Assembly (NCBI RefSeq): GCF_029542785.1 | Contig: NC_083370.1 | Location: 248,001-312,000, forward strand | Length of the DNA: 64,000 nucleotides | Direction of reading: 5' to 3' | Source of the DNA: Malassezia japonica | Taxonomy: Eukaryota; Basidiomycota; Malasseziomycetes; Malasseziales; Malasseziaceae | Notes under the pieces: generated by a model | The model's database searches: none | Told to the model about the DNA's origin: nothing | Seen by the model: the letters and a program-made list of their open reading frames with translations, nothing else | Position numbers and translations under genes: made by a program | Shown: positions 19,393 through 30,164 of the stretch, piece by piece | Layout of the letters: each line of letters begins with the position of its first letter | How positions within the stretch are numbered: position 1 is the stretch's first letter

Positions 19393-20010
19393 ATGTCGGC
19401 GCCCGGCGCCTCACGAAAGCGGTCGCGTTCTGGCTCCTGCTCGCCCGGGATGCCGCGCAATGCACATTGGTGGGGCCCTGAGCTGGATAGTCGAAGTGAT
19501 GACGAGGATTGGGACGAGGACGAGGTGTCCCGGAGGAGTCCCCGCCGACCCGCTCTGACGGCAGGACGTGCCCAGAGTCCCGAGATGCATGAACCCTCTC
19601 ACAAACGGAGACATATAGATCAAGAAATGGGTGGGCACATGAATACCATGAGTCTGAACGAGCCCTCCTCGGACAGAGTGCAAGACATCGATATGACCTC
19701 TGGGAATTCGTACGACATTTCTCCTCACCGAATCTATGTACACTCGCTTGACGACTCGGATTCTGAAACCGAGGATACCACAGCCAACTACCACGTTAAC
19801 CCCTATGTGGCGGAGCATCTCGGCCATGCCGCGCGGCCCAAGCCCGAGTCGGTCCCCCGCTGGCTTGCCACAGTGCAAGACAAGCCGCTGATGGAACACC
19901 CCGAAAAAATACAAAGCCTTGTGCTCTGGCAGCCACCGGCGTGGCAGGCAGAGAGCGCTGCAGGTGATCGGCCCTCGCCCGACCAGGACGAGGCTATGGC
20001 GGAGTCGTAG
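19393..20010 (+). CDS. Uncharacterised acidic, Ser-rich protein
   Basis: 205 aa, single exon from [14 protein letters not shown]. The N-terminus is basic and Ser-rich (a possible nuclear signal), then an acidic patch [15 protein letters not shown], a long polar middle, and a more ordered C-terminal part [20 protein letters not shown] followed by [12 protein letters not shown] do not recognise the family. The codon pattern and fit between two divergent/tandem genes support it as real. Calcineurin A starts 79 bp after the stop. Confidence 0.55.
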   Translation: MSAPGASRKRSRSGSCSPGMPRNAHWWGPELDSRSDDEDWDEDEVSRRSPRRPALTAGRAQSPEMHEPSHKRRHIDQEMGGHMNTMSLNEPSSDRVQDIDMTSGNSYDISPHRIYVHSLDDSDSETEDTTANYHVNPYVAEHLGHAARPKPESVPRWLATVQDKPLMEHPEKIQSLVLWQPPAWQAESAAGDRPSPDQDEAMAES

Positions 20011-20089
20011 TGTACACACCTCCATATTACGTAAAACCGCGCGGTCCACGGGCTGCTTCTTGTGTCGATCGCGCGTGTCGACAGAAGGG

Positions 20090-22027
20090 ATGAGCGACGC
20101 GCACTCGGACACAATGCAAAGACGCCAGCGTCTACAGAATGCGTATGGCCAAATAGCACACAAAGGACCCGTTCCGGAGATTGACTTCACTGTGCACACC
20201 ACAGAAGAGGGCGAACAAGTCTCGACACAAGAACGAGTCATCCGAGATGTGCAAGCGCCGGCCTTCCACAAGCCGACGCCTGAGCAGTTCTGGAGCAAAA
20301 AGGATCCCAGCAAGCCGGATGTCCAGTTCCTCAAGAACCACTTTTACCGTGAAGGCCGCCTGACCGATGAGCAGGCGAAGTATATCCTGACCAGTGCCAC
20401 TGAGCTGCTGCGCGCTGAGCCCAACCTGCTCGAGCTCGATGCACCGATTACGGTGTGTGGTGACATCCACGGACAGTACTACGACCTGATGAAGCTGTTC
20501 GAGGTGGGTGGTAACCCCGCCGAGACGCGCTACTTGTTCCTTGGTGACTATGTCGACCGTGGCTACTTTTCGATCGAGGTACGTGGCCCTCCTAACCCAG
20601 TGCGTGCTTTACCTTTGGACGCTGAAGTTGTGGTACCCCAACTCGCTGTTCTTGCTGCGCGGCAACCACGAGTGCAGGCACTTGACCGATTACTTCACCT
20701 TCAAGCTCGAGTGTACGTTGCTTTTCTCACCCAGGCAAACACAAATACTCGGAAGAGATTTACGACCTGTGCATGGAGTCTTTCTGTGCACTGCCACTGG
20801 GTGCCGTAATGAACAAGCAGTTCCTCTGCATCCACGGAGGTCTTTCGCCGGAACTGCAAACGCTCGACGATTTGCGTCAAGTACGTGGCCTGACTTACCC
20901 AGATCAACCGCTTCCGCGAACCCCCTACGCACGGCCTGATCTGTGATATCCTCTGGGCAGATCCTTTGGAAGAGTTTGGGCAGGAAAAGATGAACGAAAG
21001 CTTCGTGCATAACCACGTCCGTGGCTGCTCCTACTTCTTCACTTACAATGCCGCGTGCCAGTTCCTGGAGCGCAACAACCTCTTGTCGATCATCCGCGCA
21101 CATGAGGCTCAGGACGCTGGGTACCGCATGTACCGCAAGACCAAGGTAACGGGATTTCCCTCTGTTATGACCATCTTCTCAGCGCCAAACTACCTCGATG
21201 TGTACAACAACAAGGCGGCTGTGCTGAAATACGAAAACAATGTGATGAACATCCGCCAATTCAACTGCACGCCGCATCCCTACTGGCTGCCGAACTTTAT
21301 GGACGTCTTCACGTGGAGCCTGCCGTTTGTCGGCGAAAAGGTGACTGACATGCTGATTGCCATTCTCAATATCTGCAGCAAGGAGGAGCTAGAGGAGGAC
21401 GAGGAGGAGGATTCGTCGCTCCTTATTGAGCAGGACTCGCCTGCGCCTGCTCTCCCGAGCCCATCGACGCCTACGACCGCCAGGCCATCGGTCCAGGGCG
21501 ACGAGTACCCGGAACGCCGCATGGTGATCAAAAACAAGATTCTCGCTGTCGGACGCATGGCGCGTGTCTTCTCGGTGCTGCGTGAAGAGGCCGAGCGAGT
21601 TTCGGAGCTGAAGGTGGCTTCGGGCACGGGCAAGCTACCCTACGGTACGCTGGCTCTCGGCTCGGAGGGCATCAAGAACGCCATCCACAACTTCGACGAG
21701 GCTCGCAAAGTCGACATTGAAAACGAGCGCCTGCCTCCGGCGCTCATCGACGCTAACCGGCGCGGGTCCGGTGCGCCGTCGACCGCTGCTCCGGCACTAG
21801 TCGACGCTTTGCCCACGGGACATGGCGGTGTCGCAAGTACCATGCCTACCATGGATCTGCATCAGCCGCCCTCGCATCATCGTGGCCATTCGCGTACGAG
21901 CTCGCTTGGCACGACCATGTCCTCGCCGTCGAACCGTCGTCGTTCGTTGGAGTCGACTGTGAGCATGATTAAAGAGGCGCTGGAGCACAGCGAATCGCCC
22001 TCCAAGTCCCGTATGCCGGAGCAGTGA
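20090..22027 (+). CDS. CNA1: Calcineurin catalytic subunit A (PP2B)
   Basis: 623 aa, exons 20090-20578, 20601-20712, 20735-20880, 20903-22027; three introns of exactly 22 nt. Metallophosphatase motifs in order: GDIHGQYYD (about residue 124), GDYVDRG (about 151), [20 protein letters not shown] and [31 protein letters not shown] is PP2B-specific. The calcineurin-B helix is [16 protein letters not shown]. The calmodulin-binding helix is [19 protein letters not shown], and an autoinhibitory-like segment follows. It is the Ca2+/calmodulin-dependent Ser/Thr phosphatase that acts on Crz1-type factors in fungi. A Ser/Pro-rich tail extends past the autoinhibitory region. Confidence 0.96.
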
Positions 22028-22343
22028 GCAGCTCTTGTACAGTTTGTGCTGCTCGCTCACGTCACAGCCTCGTGCCGAAAGAAAGACTTTTAATAGTGCT
22101 CATACTACAGACACGCCGAGTGCTGGCTTTGCCTGGCCCAAGGTCACGAGGCCGAGCGTGCCTACGGGGCTGTGACGAGCCACGTGGCTGTCGCGAGGCG
22201 CTTGCTTCCACGTGGCATTACATAATGAGATCTAGGGGTTGTGTGACCAACATCTGACCCGTGCACGAACGGTCGATGGGGGTCGTGTGACACGCGTCAA
22301 TTAGGGTCCAATATTAATGTACAATTAACTATGTATTGCGTGT
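22028..22343. other. Convergent intergenic spacer
   Basis: 316 bp between the stops of CNA1 (+) and the giant DUF3712-like gene (-). Contains two CACGTG copies (22181-22186 and 22209-22214). No ORF or RNA gene recognised. Confidence 0.5.
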
Positions 22344-25300
22344 TTAGGCTGAAGACTGCGTTTTTAAAACAGAATGGGGATCCTGGGATATAGGTTGTTG
22401 TTTTGCGTTTGAAGAAGGTTTCACTGCTGATTGTGGTGTTTGAGACCGCGAAGATCCAAATTGTTGGGCTTGCGAAGACGGTTTCGCAGATACCTTGATG
22501 CTCGACGCCGATCCGGAATTCGACGCACCACCCGTGCTCGACGCACCCGAGCTAGAGGCGGACGACGAAGCAGTCGTGTTACAGCCAGCCGAGTGCAGTA
22601 GATCCAGGGATAGCTCATCAAAGAAGCAGACGAACTTCTGCAAACCATTGTCTGCCAGATTGGAAACACCTTGCGTGCCAATCGACTTCATGCCCGTCGT
22701 GATCTTGCTGCGGTCATCGGGGTTCAGCTTTCCAAGGTTACCAAGAATGCCTTCAATCAAGTTCTCGGCAGTGGTTATGTTAAAAAGGATTGTATCACCG
22801 ATGGCTAGAGCATAGGTTGCCGGAACATCGTACTCGTTGAGAAGAAGGCCTGGAATAACGTAGCCATTCGGTCCGCCTAGACGAACCTTGGCTTGGTTGT
22901 ATACATCCAAATTCTTGCCGATAACGGGGAGTGAGCCGATAATGCCTTGGTTACCCAAGACATTCTTGATCTTGGAACAACGGAACCGCGGACCATCGAC
23001 CAAGGTACGACCTGCTGGTGGAACAGCACAGCCTTTAATTGGTGGCGAGTCAAAAGACGCATAGATCTTTAGGCTAGGATCACCAGCCATTCTGGATTCA
23101 TTTTGAATTTCCAAAAAGTCGAGTTCTGTCATCATATCGTTCTGGAACGTAAGGAAAATGTAAATGTAAGGACGGAAATCAGGTGATGCAAACAGCGTCA
23201 GGATATCAAAAACAGCGTCAATGCGATACAGCGGGCGCGAGGCAATACCCTTTCCGTGGGCGGTGATATTCAGCGCCATGATACCCGGAATAAGCGACTC
23301 GAACGGAGAAATAGGCACAGGGAGATTGGGCGAACCGTAGATGTCTGCGGTGATTTTCTGAGGAATTTGCTGGCGACCCATATTCCGCTCAGGCTCGATA
23401 TACCTGCGTAAAATATCCTGCACGGCTGTGTTGTTGTACGAGGTGGGTTGGTAGTGGAAATTCTTTACCAGTTCGTTCTTCCCAGGGATCAACAAGAAAT
23501 CATCGAGAATGGCGTAACCAACAAACTCTCCTTGAGTCCAAGCGGGCACACGAAGACCTGTCGTCATCGCAGTAATTTGACTGGGGTTGTACACCACTGC
23601 ATGTGCCCGGGCTGTAAGGTACTCGGGGCTACCGTTAATGACATCAATCTGGAGGACAGTCGCTTTGTGCTGTAGGGAATCGAGCGTCTTGAGGCTTGTT
23701 GTGACGTTGAACGGCACACCAGAAATCGGAATGTCACCAATCACTAGGCGGGCCACGAGCGAGGCCGTACCCTTGAGATACAGCGAGACACGCGGCTCGA
23801 TCGCAGCGCCACGCAGTGCATTCTGGAAGTTGGCATGATCTAAAGCAACCAGCGGCACATCCTTGAACGAAACTTCCAGGGGCTGGCGATCGTTTGGACT
23901 GTGCGATGTACCAGCCTTGCACTTTACCATTGGCACGTTGAGCTGCGCAGAAACACGGTTCTGATACGAGACTGTCGCATTCAATGCAGCCTTCAGCGGC
24001 GTCAGACTAAAGTGCAGTGGGTTTGCATACGTCGCAATTGACTGATTCGACGATGTAGGAATCGCCCAAGTATCCGATTGCTGCATGATGTGTGCAGTCA
24101 CGTCCGAGATCGTCAGAGCGTACAAGACCTGGTAGATATGACCAGGAAGGACCACATTCAACGTCAGCGTCTTGAACGCAGCTGTCAGCCATCCCACAGG
24201 CTTGTTGCCATTCGCCTTGGTTACCACGCTGTCACCCTTGATCTCCAGTGAGCTGTTCTTTCCTTGCAGGTACTGCGAGAACAGCTGACCCGTTACGTCC
24301 GCTGCCTTTTGGCTATCACGATGAGTGATAAAGCCGTTCAGAGTTACTGCTGTAGTCGTCTTCGCCGCCAAGAACAGGTTCGTCGAGTGGACAGGGCCCT
24401 GGTAGACACCGTTGAAGAAAATCTTGAAATTCGTCGTATCCAGTTCAATACCAAGCGAAGCAGGCGAGGGAATTGTTGAACCCGTCACAATTTTGAGCGC
24501 GTTCGAAGTTTCACCAGGAATGTCGAACGACGTAATTGACACACCATGTAAGTTGTTGAACGCTTGGAAGTTCAGTTTCTTGCTGATCTTCACATCATTA
24601 AAGATAATGTTCAGCGCACGCACACGAAGCTTGTCCGAATGGATCGTCCACACAAAGCTGGGGTTGTGCAGAATATACGTAGCAAACTTCGTGAAGCCCT
24701 TTTGATTCGTGATCTTCAATTTTCCGTGCGACTGCAGGTTCGGTACACCCTCATTCGCCTTTGCACAGATTGGCGGAAGCGAAATCTGTGCAATATTCTG
24801 ACCCTCCCACGTAACCGCGACACCTTCAGGGAACTCGATCTGCGCATCAAACGGACCCGTGTTCAGCAGCTGACCCTGCAGACTCAGATCGAAACCATCA
24901 TCTCGCACGTTCGTGATGTTCGTAACCGAGAACGACAACGTGGCCTGATCCACAATGTTCTGCACAATCGGCGCACCCACCGGTCCAATCAGATATAGCG
25001 CAGTACGGTCCGTGTCCGTCGGCACTGGTTGTTGGACAATGTTCAGCGGCGTCTGGTAGTCGTCCAGCTTCGTCAGCGACTCAATCTCGAGCGAGACCTC
25101 AAGACCCTTCAGCAGGCTCATCACGGCACCGAACACGTCAAACTGCTGGCCCGAGTGGCAGTTCGGCGGGTTGTCGTCAGGGTATGGCTTCACAGTCGTC
25201 TTGGTACTCGACATCGCCATCACCTTGTCAAACTGTGCTGTGAGCGGACCAAGGTCCGTATGCGTGTTCGCCGCCGCCTTCTCGATAAAGCGAATCAGGT

Positions 25301-28300
25301 TCTTCGGGTCCAGGTCCATCTTCAGCGGAAGCGTACGCGACGTAATTGTCGTGTGGCCAGGCGCGCTAACCGGAGGATTCAGTGTCTGGTCGATAGAACC
25401 GAGGTAGATACCTTGATACATCGCCTTTGCATTAACCTTGAGCAGGTTGATCGATGCAGTGAAAGGGTTGCGCAGTTGGAAGGTAGCCTGTGCAATGCAC
25501 GTCTGTGCAATGTTCTTGGGAATCACCAGACGCGTTTCGATAAGCAGCAGCTGATGCAATGGCGGAATTTGCGTCGAAAGGGTGATACCCGACAGGGCCT
25601 GCTTCAGCGATGCAATCGGGGTCGTGTCCCTCGAGCCCTGAATGACAGCCGTCGACTGGATGCCTTGCACGTAGTTCTCAAGCATCTTTTGACCAGCCGC
25701 CTTGTTCGCAGAGCCCTGGGGCGAGTAGTGCACGTCTGTCGCCACCTCGTTCATACCGGGATGCAGAATGAGGTTCTTGACCTGTGCCGTACCGATGTTG
25801 TGGCCTTGGAAGAGCAAAGTAAACGAAACATCGCCCGTACCAATAGTAATGTGCGACGGGTTGTACATGGAGGCCTTGAGCGTAATTAGCAGGTAGCTCT
25901 TGTAGCCGTGTGCCACATCCAGATCGGACGTCACCACTGGCTTCGCATTCAGGTTCTGCAGACCATCAAGCGTCGTCGGCACGCTAAACGGAATGTCGCT
26001 GATTGTGACTAGGCCCGCAGCCGTCTTCGCCTTGGCATCAGCCGTGCCGTGCAGCTGGAACGTAACGCTCTTCTGCGCGGTCGTGTCTGCCAGGAAGCCC
26101 GAGAACTGGCTGTGCTTGTCCGAATAGGCCTGCATGGGGACGTCGTTGAACCTGAGCGTCATGATGCGAGCCTGGACTTGGGTCACAGCTGGCGACATGG
26201 GTACCTTGAGAATAGCAATGTCGCTGCCCTTGTAACCCTCGATGAAGTCACCGCCCGCGCTCTGGATATCCAAGGGGAAACCGAACGGCAGATAGAACGG
26301 CGCCTGGGTGTTGGACGAACTCGTTGCAGGGTTCCAAGCTGTCTTCTCCGTAAACATCAGCGTCATTTGGTTGAGCGAAATCGCCCTGATAACGCTGAAG
26401 TGTACAGCAGGAAGCTTGGTTTGGACGACGAGGAGCTTGATACCCTCGTTTAGCCAAGTCACACTCGACGGGCCGGCATAGTCACCGCGAATTTCAACAG
26501 GGATCTCTTTGCCGTGGACCACATCCGTGAAGGTCTGCGAGAGCGTCGCAAGACCCTGGGTGCTGTCTTGGTGCTGCAGGCGACCAGCAAGCGGCAGATT
26601 CGTCTTGGAAAGGGGGAGCAGCGTGAATGGGCCAGCTGCGGCCGTCGGACCAAGGTTCGTGCCATTGCGGTAGACCATCGTACCGAAACGCGACAGCTGA
26701 ACACCGATCTGCGACGGGTTCGTGATCACCGACTGCGCTGTAAGGTGGATACCGCCAGCAGGGTCGTTGCTTGGCAGGTCATACTTCTGCACAGTCACAG
26801 CATTCTTCAGATTATTCATACCCGTCAAAATGACACCTTTGTTGATAGTCATACCGCCCACCGAGATACCCAGTGCATCAACCTGTAGGCCTTGGCCGGC
26901 AATCTGCCACACGAAACTCGGTTGCGTCACAAGGAACTTGGTAAACTCGGTCAGCGCATCGACGTCGGCGACGGCAAAGTCGGCCTCGAGGTTCAGCTGA
27001 GCACCCTCGTCCGCCGCAAGGCTGATCTGCGGCATGGCAATCTGACCCAGAACTTTGTTGTTCCACGACACTTGCAGACCTTGAGGGAACGAAATCTTGG
27101 CATCGAAAGGACCTGAGTTCGTAATCGAACCGACCAGCTGCGTCTTGAACGACTTCAGCTGCGGATCAATAATCGTGATCTTGTCAATGCCAAGCGTCGC
27201 GCCATCAATAATCTTTTGCACAATCGGCTTAGACAGGACAGGGAGAAGCAGGTTCAGCGAGTCGTCCGTCTTCAGCGGCACGTTCTGCTGCGAGAAAGTG
27301 AGCGCCGACTCGTAGTCGCCGATCTGCGTCATGGACACAATCTCCAGGTTCGCCGACGCCACCGAGAAAGCCTTTTGCACAAAGTTCACCAGGTTAAAGC
27401 CGGTGTACATGTTTGTCTTGCGCTTCGAGAGAAGATGTGTCTGCATCATCTCAGCATCAAGCTCAGTCTCAAGCTCCTCCTCGCGGAGCGAACGCTTCGA
27501 CGGCTTGATGTTGTTGTTTGCATCCGTCGTCTTCGAGTAGGTATAACCTGCAAGCTCGACAACACCGTCGAACTGCTTCACATCTTGGCCTGACTGCACT
27601 GCCAAAGCACGCACTAGTGCAAAAATGTCCGGTGGGTACAGGTTAAGGTGCAGCGGGATATCAGGCGAGTTCGTCGTTGCCTTTCCGCCCGCCGAAAAGT
27701 CGAGATCGGTGTCAATGCTCGCGACAAAAAGACCATGCGATGTGACATTGGTCTTGATGTTGGTAATCTTGAGACCTGACGAGAAAGGGTTGTTGAGACT
27801 CACAATCGAGTGTGCCACATCATCCTGGATACCGGTCGTGTTGAGTACCTTCAGCTGGGCCTGGCCAACGAGCTGGGTTTTGAGGCCGCCCAGCGTGGTG
27901 TTCACACGAACAGCAGAGAACGCAGGTACCAGAGACTGAACTGCCGTAGAGCCCTCGTAACCCGAAATATTCACCGGCGAGTCAAGGCCACTGATGTAAC
28001 GGTTCAACAGCTCGTATCCATTAGGGCTCACCTTTGGATTAAAGTTTGAGATCGTCGACAGGTTGTTTTCGCCAATCACCAAGTTCAGGTTGTCCAGCTC
28101 CACATCACCCACCACATCCGTGTAGATGAACAAGAGTTTGGTCGTGCCCACGGCCAAGTTCACGTTCGACGGGTTGATGATCGTGGTATTCACAGCCAGC
28201 TTAAGGCCGTCACGCGTGCCACCAATCACGTCCACACCATTAATAGTCGTTGGATAATGGTTCAGACCTTGAAGACCCATCAGACCACTGCCCACCTTGA

Positions 28301-29858
28301 ACTGAATACCGTCCAGCAGAATACGTCCAATCGGCGTATCCGTCAGCGCTGACGAAGAGCCCGCCAAAACCAGCGGATCCTCTGCCGAAAATGTAAACGT
28401 CTTTTGGAACAACTCAAACTCGCGCTTCGCCGCATCCGTCTGATTCGGCATGTACGTCGGCGACGGCTTCAGTGTAATGTACAGCGTGCCCGCCATCTGG
28501 CCCGATGCCACAATATCCAACTGCGTTGCCGAGTTCGAGTACGCGCCCGACACATGCGCAATCTTATGTGAACCCGTCGGGTCCATGATATCAATGTCAT
28601 TCCGAGTCGACAGAATGTTGAGCGGAAATCCGAACGGCAGTGCAAGCACTGCGCTCAGACTATCCGACGAAGACGTCGGCGAGTACGGCTCCGTATCCTC
28701 ATCATACGTCAGATTAAACTGCTTGATAGTAATGCTCTTGATCGGGTTGATCGGATACGGCGCCTGGAATGGCACATACATGTTCAACGATTGGATACCC
28801 ATCGTAAGCCACGAAGGGCTTTGGCCCTCCATGGCAACGACACTCACACCCTGAGCAATCGTCGGCGTAATTTCACCATTAATGAACTGGGTAAAAATTT
28901 TTCCGATAATGTTGAGCTCTGTCGTGTTTTCGCTGTGCGGGATGAGGCGGCCTTGTAAGTCGATAATGTTGATACCCGGTGTGACATTAACATTAAGCGA
29001 ATAACCAGGTCCGAGCATAATACCGTTGCTGATTAGATTGACATTAAGTTTGCCCAGCTGGAAGCCGAACGGCGATGGGTTTGTGAGTGAGGTCTTGGCA
29101 TAGAATGACAGTCCACCTTCAGGATCCGCACTAGGCAGCTGAAAGTCTAGGATCTTGACATCCTTAAAGTTGTTGATACCCTTAAACACCACGTCCTTTG
29201 TCAGCCGCACATTCTCGTATGTCGGCAAAAACGAAAATGCTTCCACATGTACATTATCACAAACGAGACGCCAGGTGAATTCCTCGTTGTTGATCATGTA
29301 CTGAGTGAAAATGCCAAACATGTGTGGATCGTTGATGTGGAACGTCGTTGCCTGCTTGATACGGCCGTGTCCGGCGGCGATACCAATCTGGGCCAAACCA
29401 AAGTGACCGAGGATCACTTCGCGCATCTCCTCGGTCTCGGATGGAGGCGTCATCCACTTTACCTGAACGTCCTCGCGGAAGAACAGTGTCGCAGGGAACA
29501 CGCCTGCCTTATTGACTTGACCCTCGAGTGTAAGCGGAAATTGGGTCTCTTGTGGCTGCGTGATGTTCGATGCGTAGATATGCATCACCGACACGCTAAG
29601 CGTGTGATTCGCCACAGCCAGGAGGACTGGGAGCAAGATGATCACTAGGTTGAGAACGATCAGCACCGGAAGAATCAAGAAACAGAATACGGCAAGCTTG
29701 CCAGAGAGAAGTTTTTTCTGATAGATTGTGTTGCGCGCGGCAAAGTAGCCGATCGGCTTACCTGCGCGATGGTACTGACTCGTAGGCATGCCTGGCAATG
29801 GGGCATTGTCCTCCAACACGACGCGGCGACGGACGCGCCCACTCGTTGGACCCTCCAT
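22344..29858 (-). CDS. Giant membrane-anchored protein with three tandem DUF3712/LEA2-like modules
   Basis: 2504 aa in one uninterrupted exon. A cytosolic N-terminus (residues 1-53) precedes one hydrophobic anchor (about 55-83, LAVFCFLILPVLIVLNLVII). The rest would be extracytosolic and carries many Asn-X-Ser/Thr sites. Three long modules repeat, marked by related openings near residues 115 (NKAGVFPATLFF), 915 (NSGPFDAKISFPQG) and 1668 (NTGPFDAQIEFPEG). Within each, paired segments such as TSLTNPSPFGFQLG and SVITNPSQIGVQLS look like the NPS-containing beta-sandwich of fungal DUF3712/LEA2. About 75 C-terminal residues are Ser/Gln-rich. Smaller vacuolar LEA2-fold proteins exist in yeast; a link is inference. 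The region looks less GC-rich than its neighbours. Confidence 0.72.
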   Translation of the reverse strand: MEGPTSGRVRRRVVLEDNAPLPGMPTSQYHRAGKPIGYFAARNTIYQKKLLSGKLAVFCFLILPVLIVLNLVIILLPVLLAVANHTLSVSVMHIYASNITQPQETQFPLTLEGQVNKAGVFPATLFFREDVQVKWMTPPSETEEMREVILGHFGLAQIGIAAGHGRIKQATTFHINDPHMFGIFTQYMINNEEFTWRLVCDNVHVEAFSFLPTYENVRLTKDVVFKGINNFKDVKILDFQLPSADPEGGLSFYAKTSLTNPSPFGFQLGKLNVNLISNGIMLGPGYSLNVNVTPGINIIDLQGRLIPHSENTTELNIIGKIFTQFINGEITPTIAQGVSVVAMEGQSPSWLTMGIQSLNMYVPFQAPYPINPIKSITIKQFNLTYDEDTEPYSPTSSSDSLSAVLALPFGFPLNILSTRNDIDIMDPTGSHKIAHVSGAYSNSATQLDIVASGQMAGTLYITLKPSPTYMPNQTDAAKREFELFQKTFTFSAEDPLVLAGSSSALTDTPIGRILLDGIQFKVGSGLMGLQGLNHYPTTINGVDVIGGTRDGLKLAVNTTIINPSNVNLAVGTTKLLFIYTDVVGDVELDNLNLVIGENNLSTISNFNPKVSPNGYELLNRYISGLDSPVNISGYEGSTAVQSLVPAFSAVRVNTTLGGLKTQLVGQAQLKVLNTTGIQDDVAHSIVSLNNPFSSGLKITNIKTNVTSHGLFVASIDTDLDFSAGGKATTNSPDIPLHLNLYPPDIFALVRALAVQSGQDVKQFDGVVELAGYTYSKTTDANNNIKPSKRSLREEELETELDAEMMQTHLLSKRKTNMYTGFNLVNFVQKAFSVASANLEIVSMTQIGDYESALTFSQQNVPLKTDDSLNLLLPVLSKPIVQKIIDGATLGIDKITIIDPQLKSFKTQLVGSITNSGPFDAKISFPQGLQVSWNNKVLGQIAMPQISLAADEGAQLNLEADFAVADVDALTEFTKFLVTQPSFVWQIAGQGLQVDALGISVGGMTINKGVILTGMNNLKNAVTVQKYDLPSNDPAGGIHLTAQSVITNPSQIGVQLSRFGTMVYRNGTNLGPTAAAGPFTLLPLSKTNLPLAGRLQHQDSTQGLATLSQTFTDVVHGKEIPVEIRGDYAGPSSVTWLNEGIKLLVVQTKLPAVHFSVIRAISLNQMTLMFTEKTAWNPATSSSNTQAPFYLPFGFPLDIQSAGGDFIEGYKGSDIAILKVPMSPAVTQVQARIMTLRFNDVPMQAYSDKHSQFSGFLADTTAQKSVTFQLHGTADAKAKTAAGLVTISDIPFSVPTTLDGLQNLNAKPVVTSDLDVAHGYKSYLLITLKASMYNPSHITIGTGDVSFTLLFQGHNIGTAQVKNLILHPGMNEVATDVHYSPQGSANKAAGQKMLENYVQGIQSTAVIQGSRDTTPIASLKQALSGITLSTQIPPLHQLLLIETRLVIPKNIAQTCIAQATFQLRNPFTASINLLKVNAKAMYQGIYLGSIDQTLNPPVSAPGHTTITSRTLPLKMDLDPKNLIRFIEKAAANTHTDLGPLTAQFDKVMAMSSTKTTVKPYPDDNPPNCHSGQQFDVFGAVMSLLKGLEVSLEIESLTKLDDYQTPLNIVQQPVPTDTDRTALYLIGPVGAPIVQNIVDQATLSFSVTNITNVRDDGFDLSLQGQLLNTGPFDAQIEFPEGVAVTWEGQNIAQISLPPICAKANEGVPNLQSHGKLKITNQKGFTKFATYILHNPSFVWTIHSDKLRVRALNIIFNDVKISKKLNFQAFNNLHGVSITSFDIPGETSNALKIVTGSTIPSPASLGIELDTTNFKIFFNGVYQGPVHSTNLFLAAKTTTAVTLNGFITHRDSQKAADVTGQLFSQYLQGKNSSLEIKGDSVVTKANGNKPVGWLTAAFKTLTLNVVLPGHIYQVLYALTISDVTAHIMQQSDTWAIPTSSNQSIATYANPLHFSLTPLKAALNATVSYQNRVSAQLNVPMVKCKAGTSHSPNDRQPLEVSFKDVPLVALDHANFQNALRGAAIEPRVSLYLKGTASLVARLVIGDIPISGVPFNVTTSLKTLDSLQHKATVLQIDVINGSPEYLTARAHAVVYNPSQITAMTTGLRVPAWTQGEFVGYAILDDFLLIPGKNELVKNFHYQPTSYNNTAVQDILRRYIEPERNMGRQQIPQKITADIYGSPNLPVPISPFESLIPGIMALNITAHGKGIASRPLYRIDAVFDILTLFASPDFRPYIYIFLTFQNDMMTELDFLEIQNESRMAGDPSLKIYASFDSPPIKGCAVPPAGRTLVDGPRFRCSKIKNVLGNQGIIGSLPVIGKNLDVYNQAKVRLGGPNGYVIPGLLLNEYDVPATYALAIGDTILFNITTAENLIEGILGNLGKLNPDDRSKITTGMKSIGTQGVSNLADNGLQKFVCFFDELSLDLLHSAGCNTTASSSASSSGASSTGGASNSGSASSIKVSAKPSSQAQQFGSSRSQTPQSAVKPSSNAKQQPISQDPHSVLKTQSSA

Positions 29859-30164
29859 CGTACCGGCTCGCGCACGTAGTAGGTGCTAAGGAGGCTAATG
29901 ACACGCGTTTAGCCCTATAGCGGCGCGTGGATTTCTCGCGCGGATTTTCCCATTGCCGGAATCCGTAGTCCATTCCGGCAACAGGCCAAACGCACGAGCA
30001 CGCGCCTGTCAAAATTATCCAAATCTGCATACCCTGGGCCACTAAACGAGGCGCTCGCTTCCGACTGCTCGCTTCTATCACGTAAACGTCACGTGAGCGT
30101 GATCGCCGCGCAGCGGCCGCGCGTCGTCGGCGCCGTCTCCGTCTGTGCTCAGAAAGCTGCCGCG
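29859..30164. promoter_or_regulatory. Divergent promoter of the giant gene and PRE7
   Basis: 306 bp between start codons, with TATCACGTAA near 30077 and a full CACGTG at 30090-30095 followed by GAGCGTGATCG, about 70 bp upstream of the PRE7 ATG. Nothing else recognised. Confidence 0.5.

Noticed and set aside
26000..28000. Possible recent horizontal transfer of the giant gene because of lower GC
   Set aside because: The base composition difference was judged only by eye and the repeat-rich, Asn/Thr/Ile-rich protein can explain it; no flanking mobile element.
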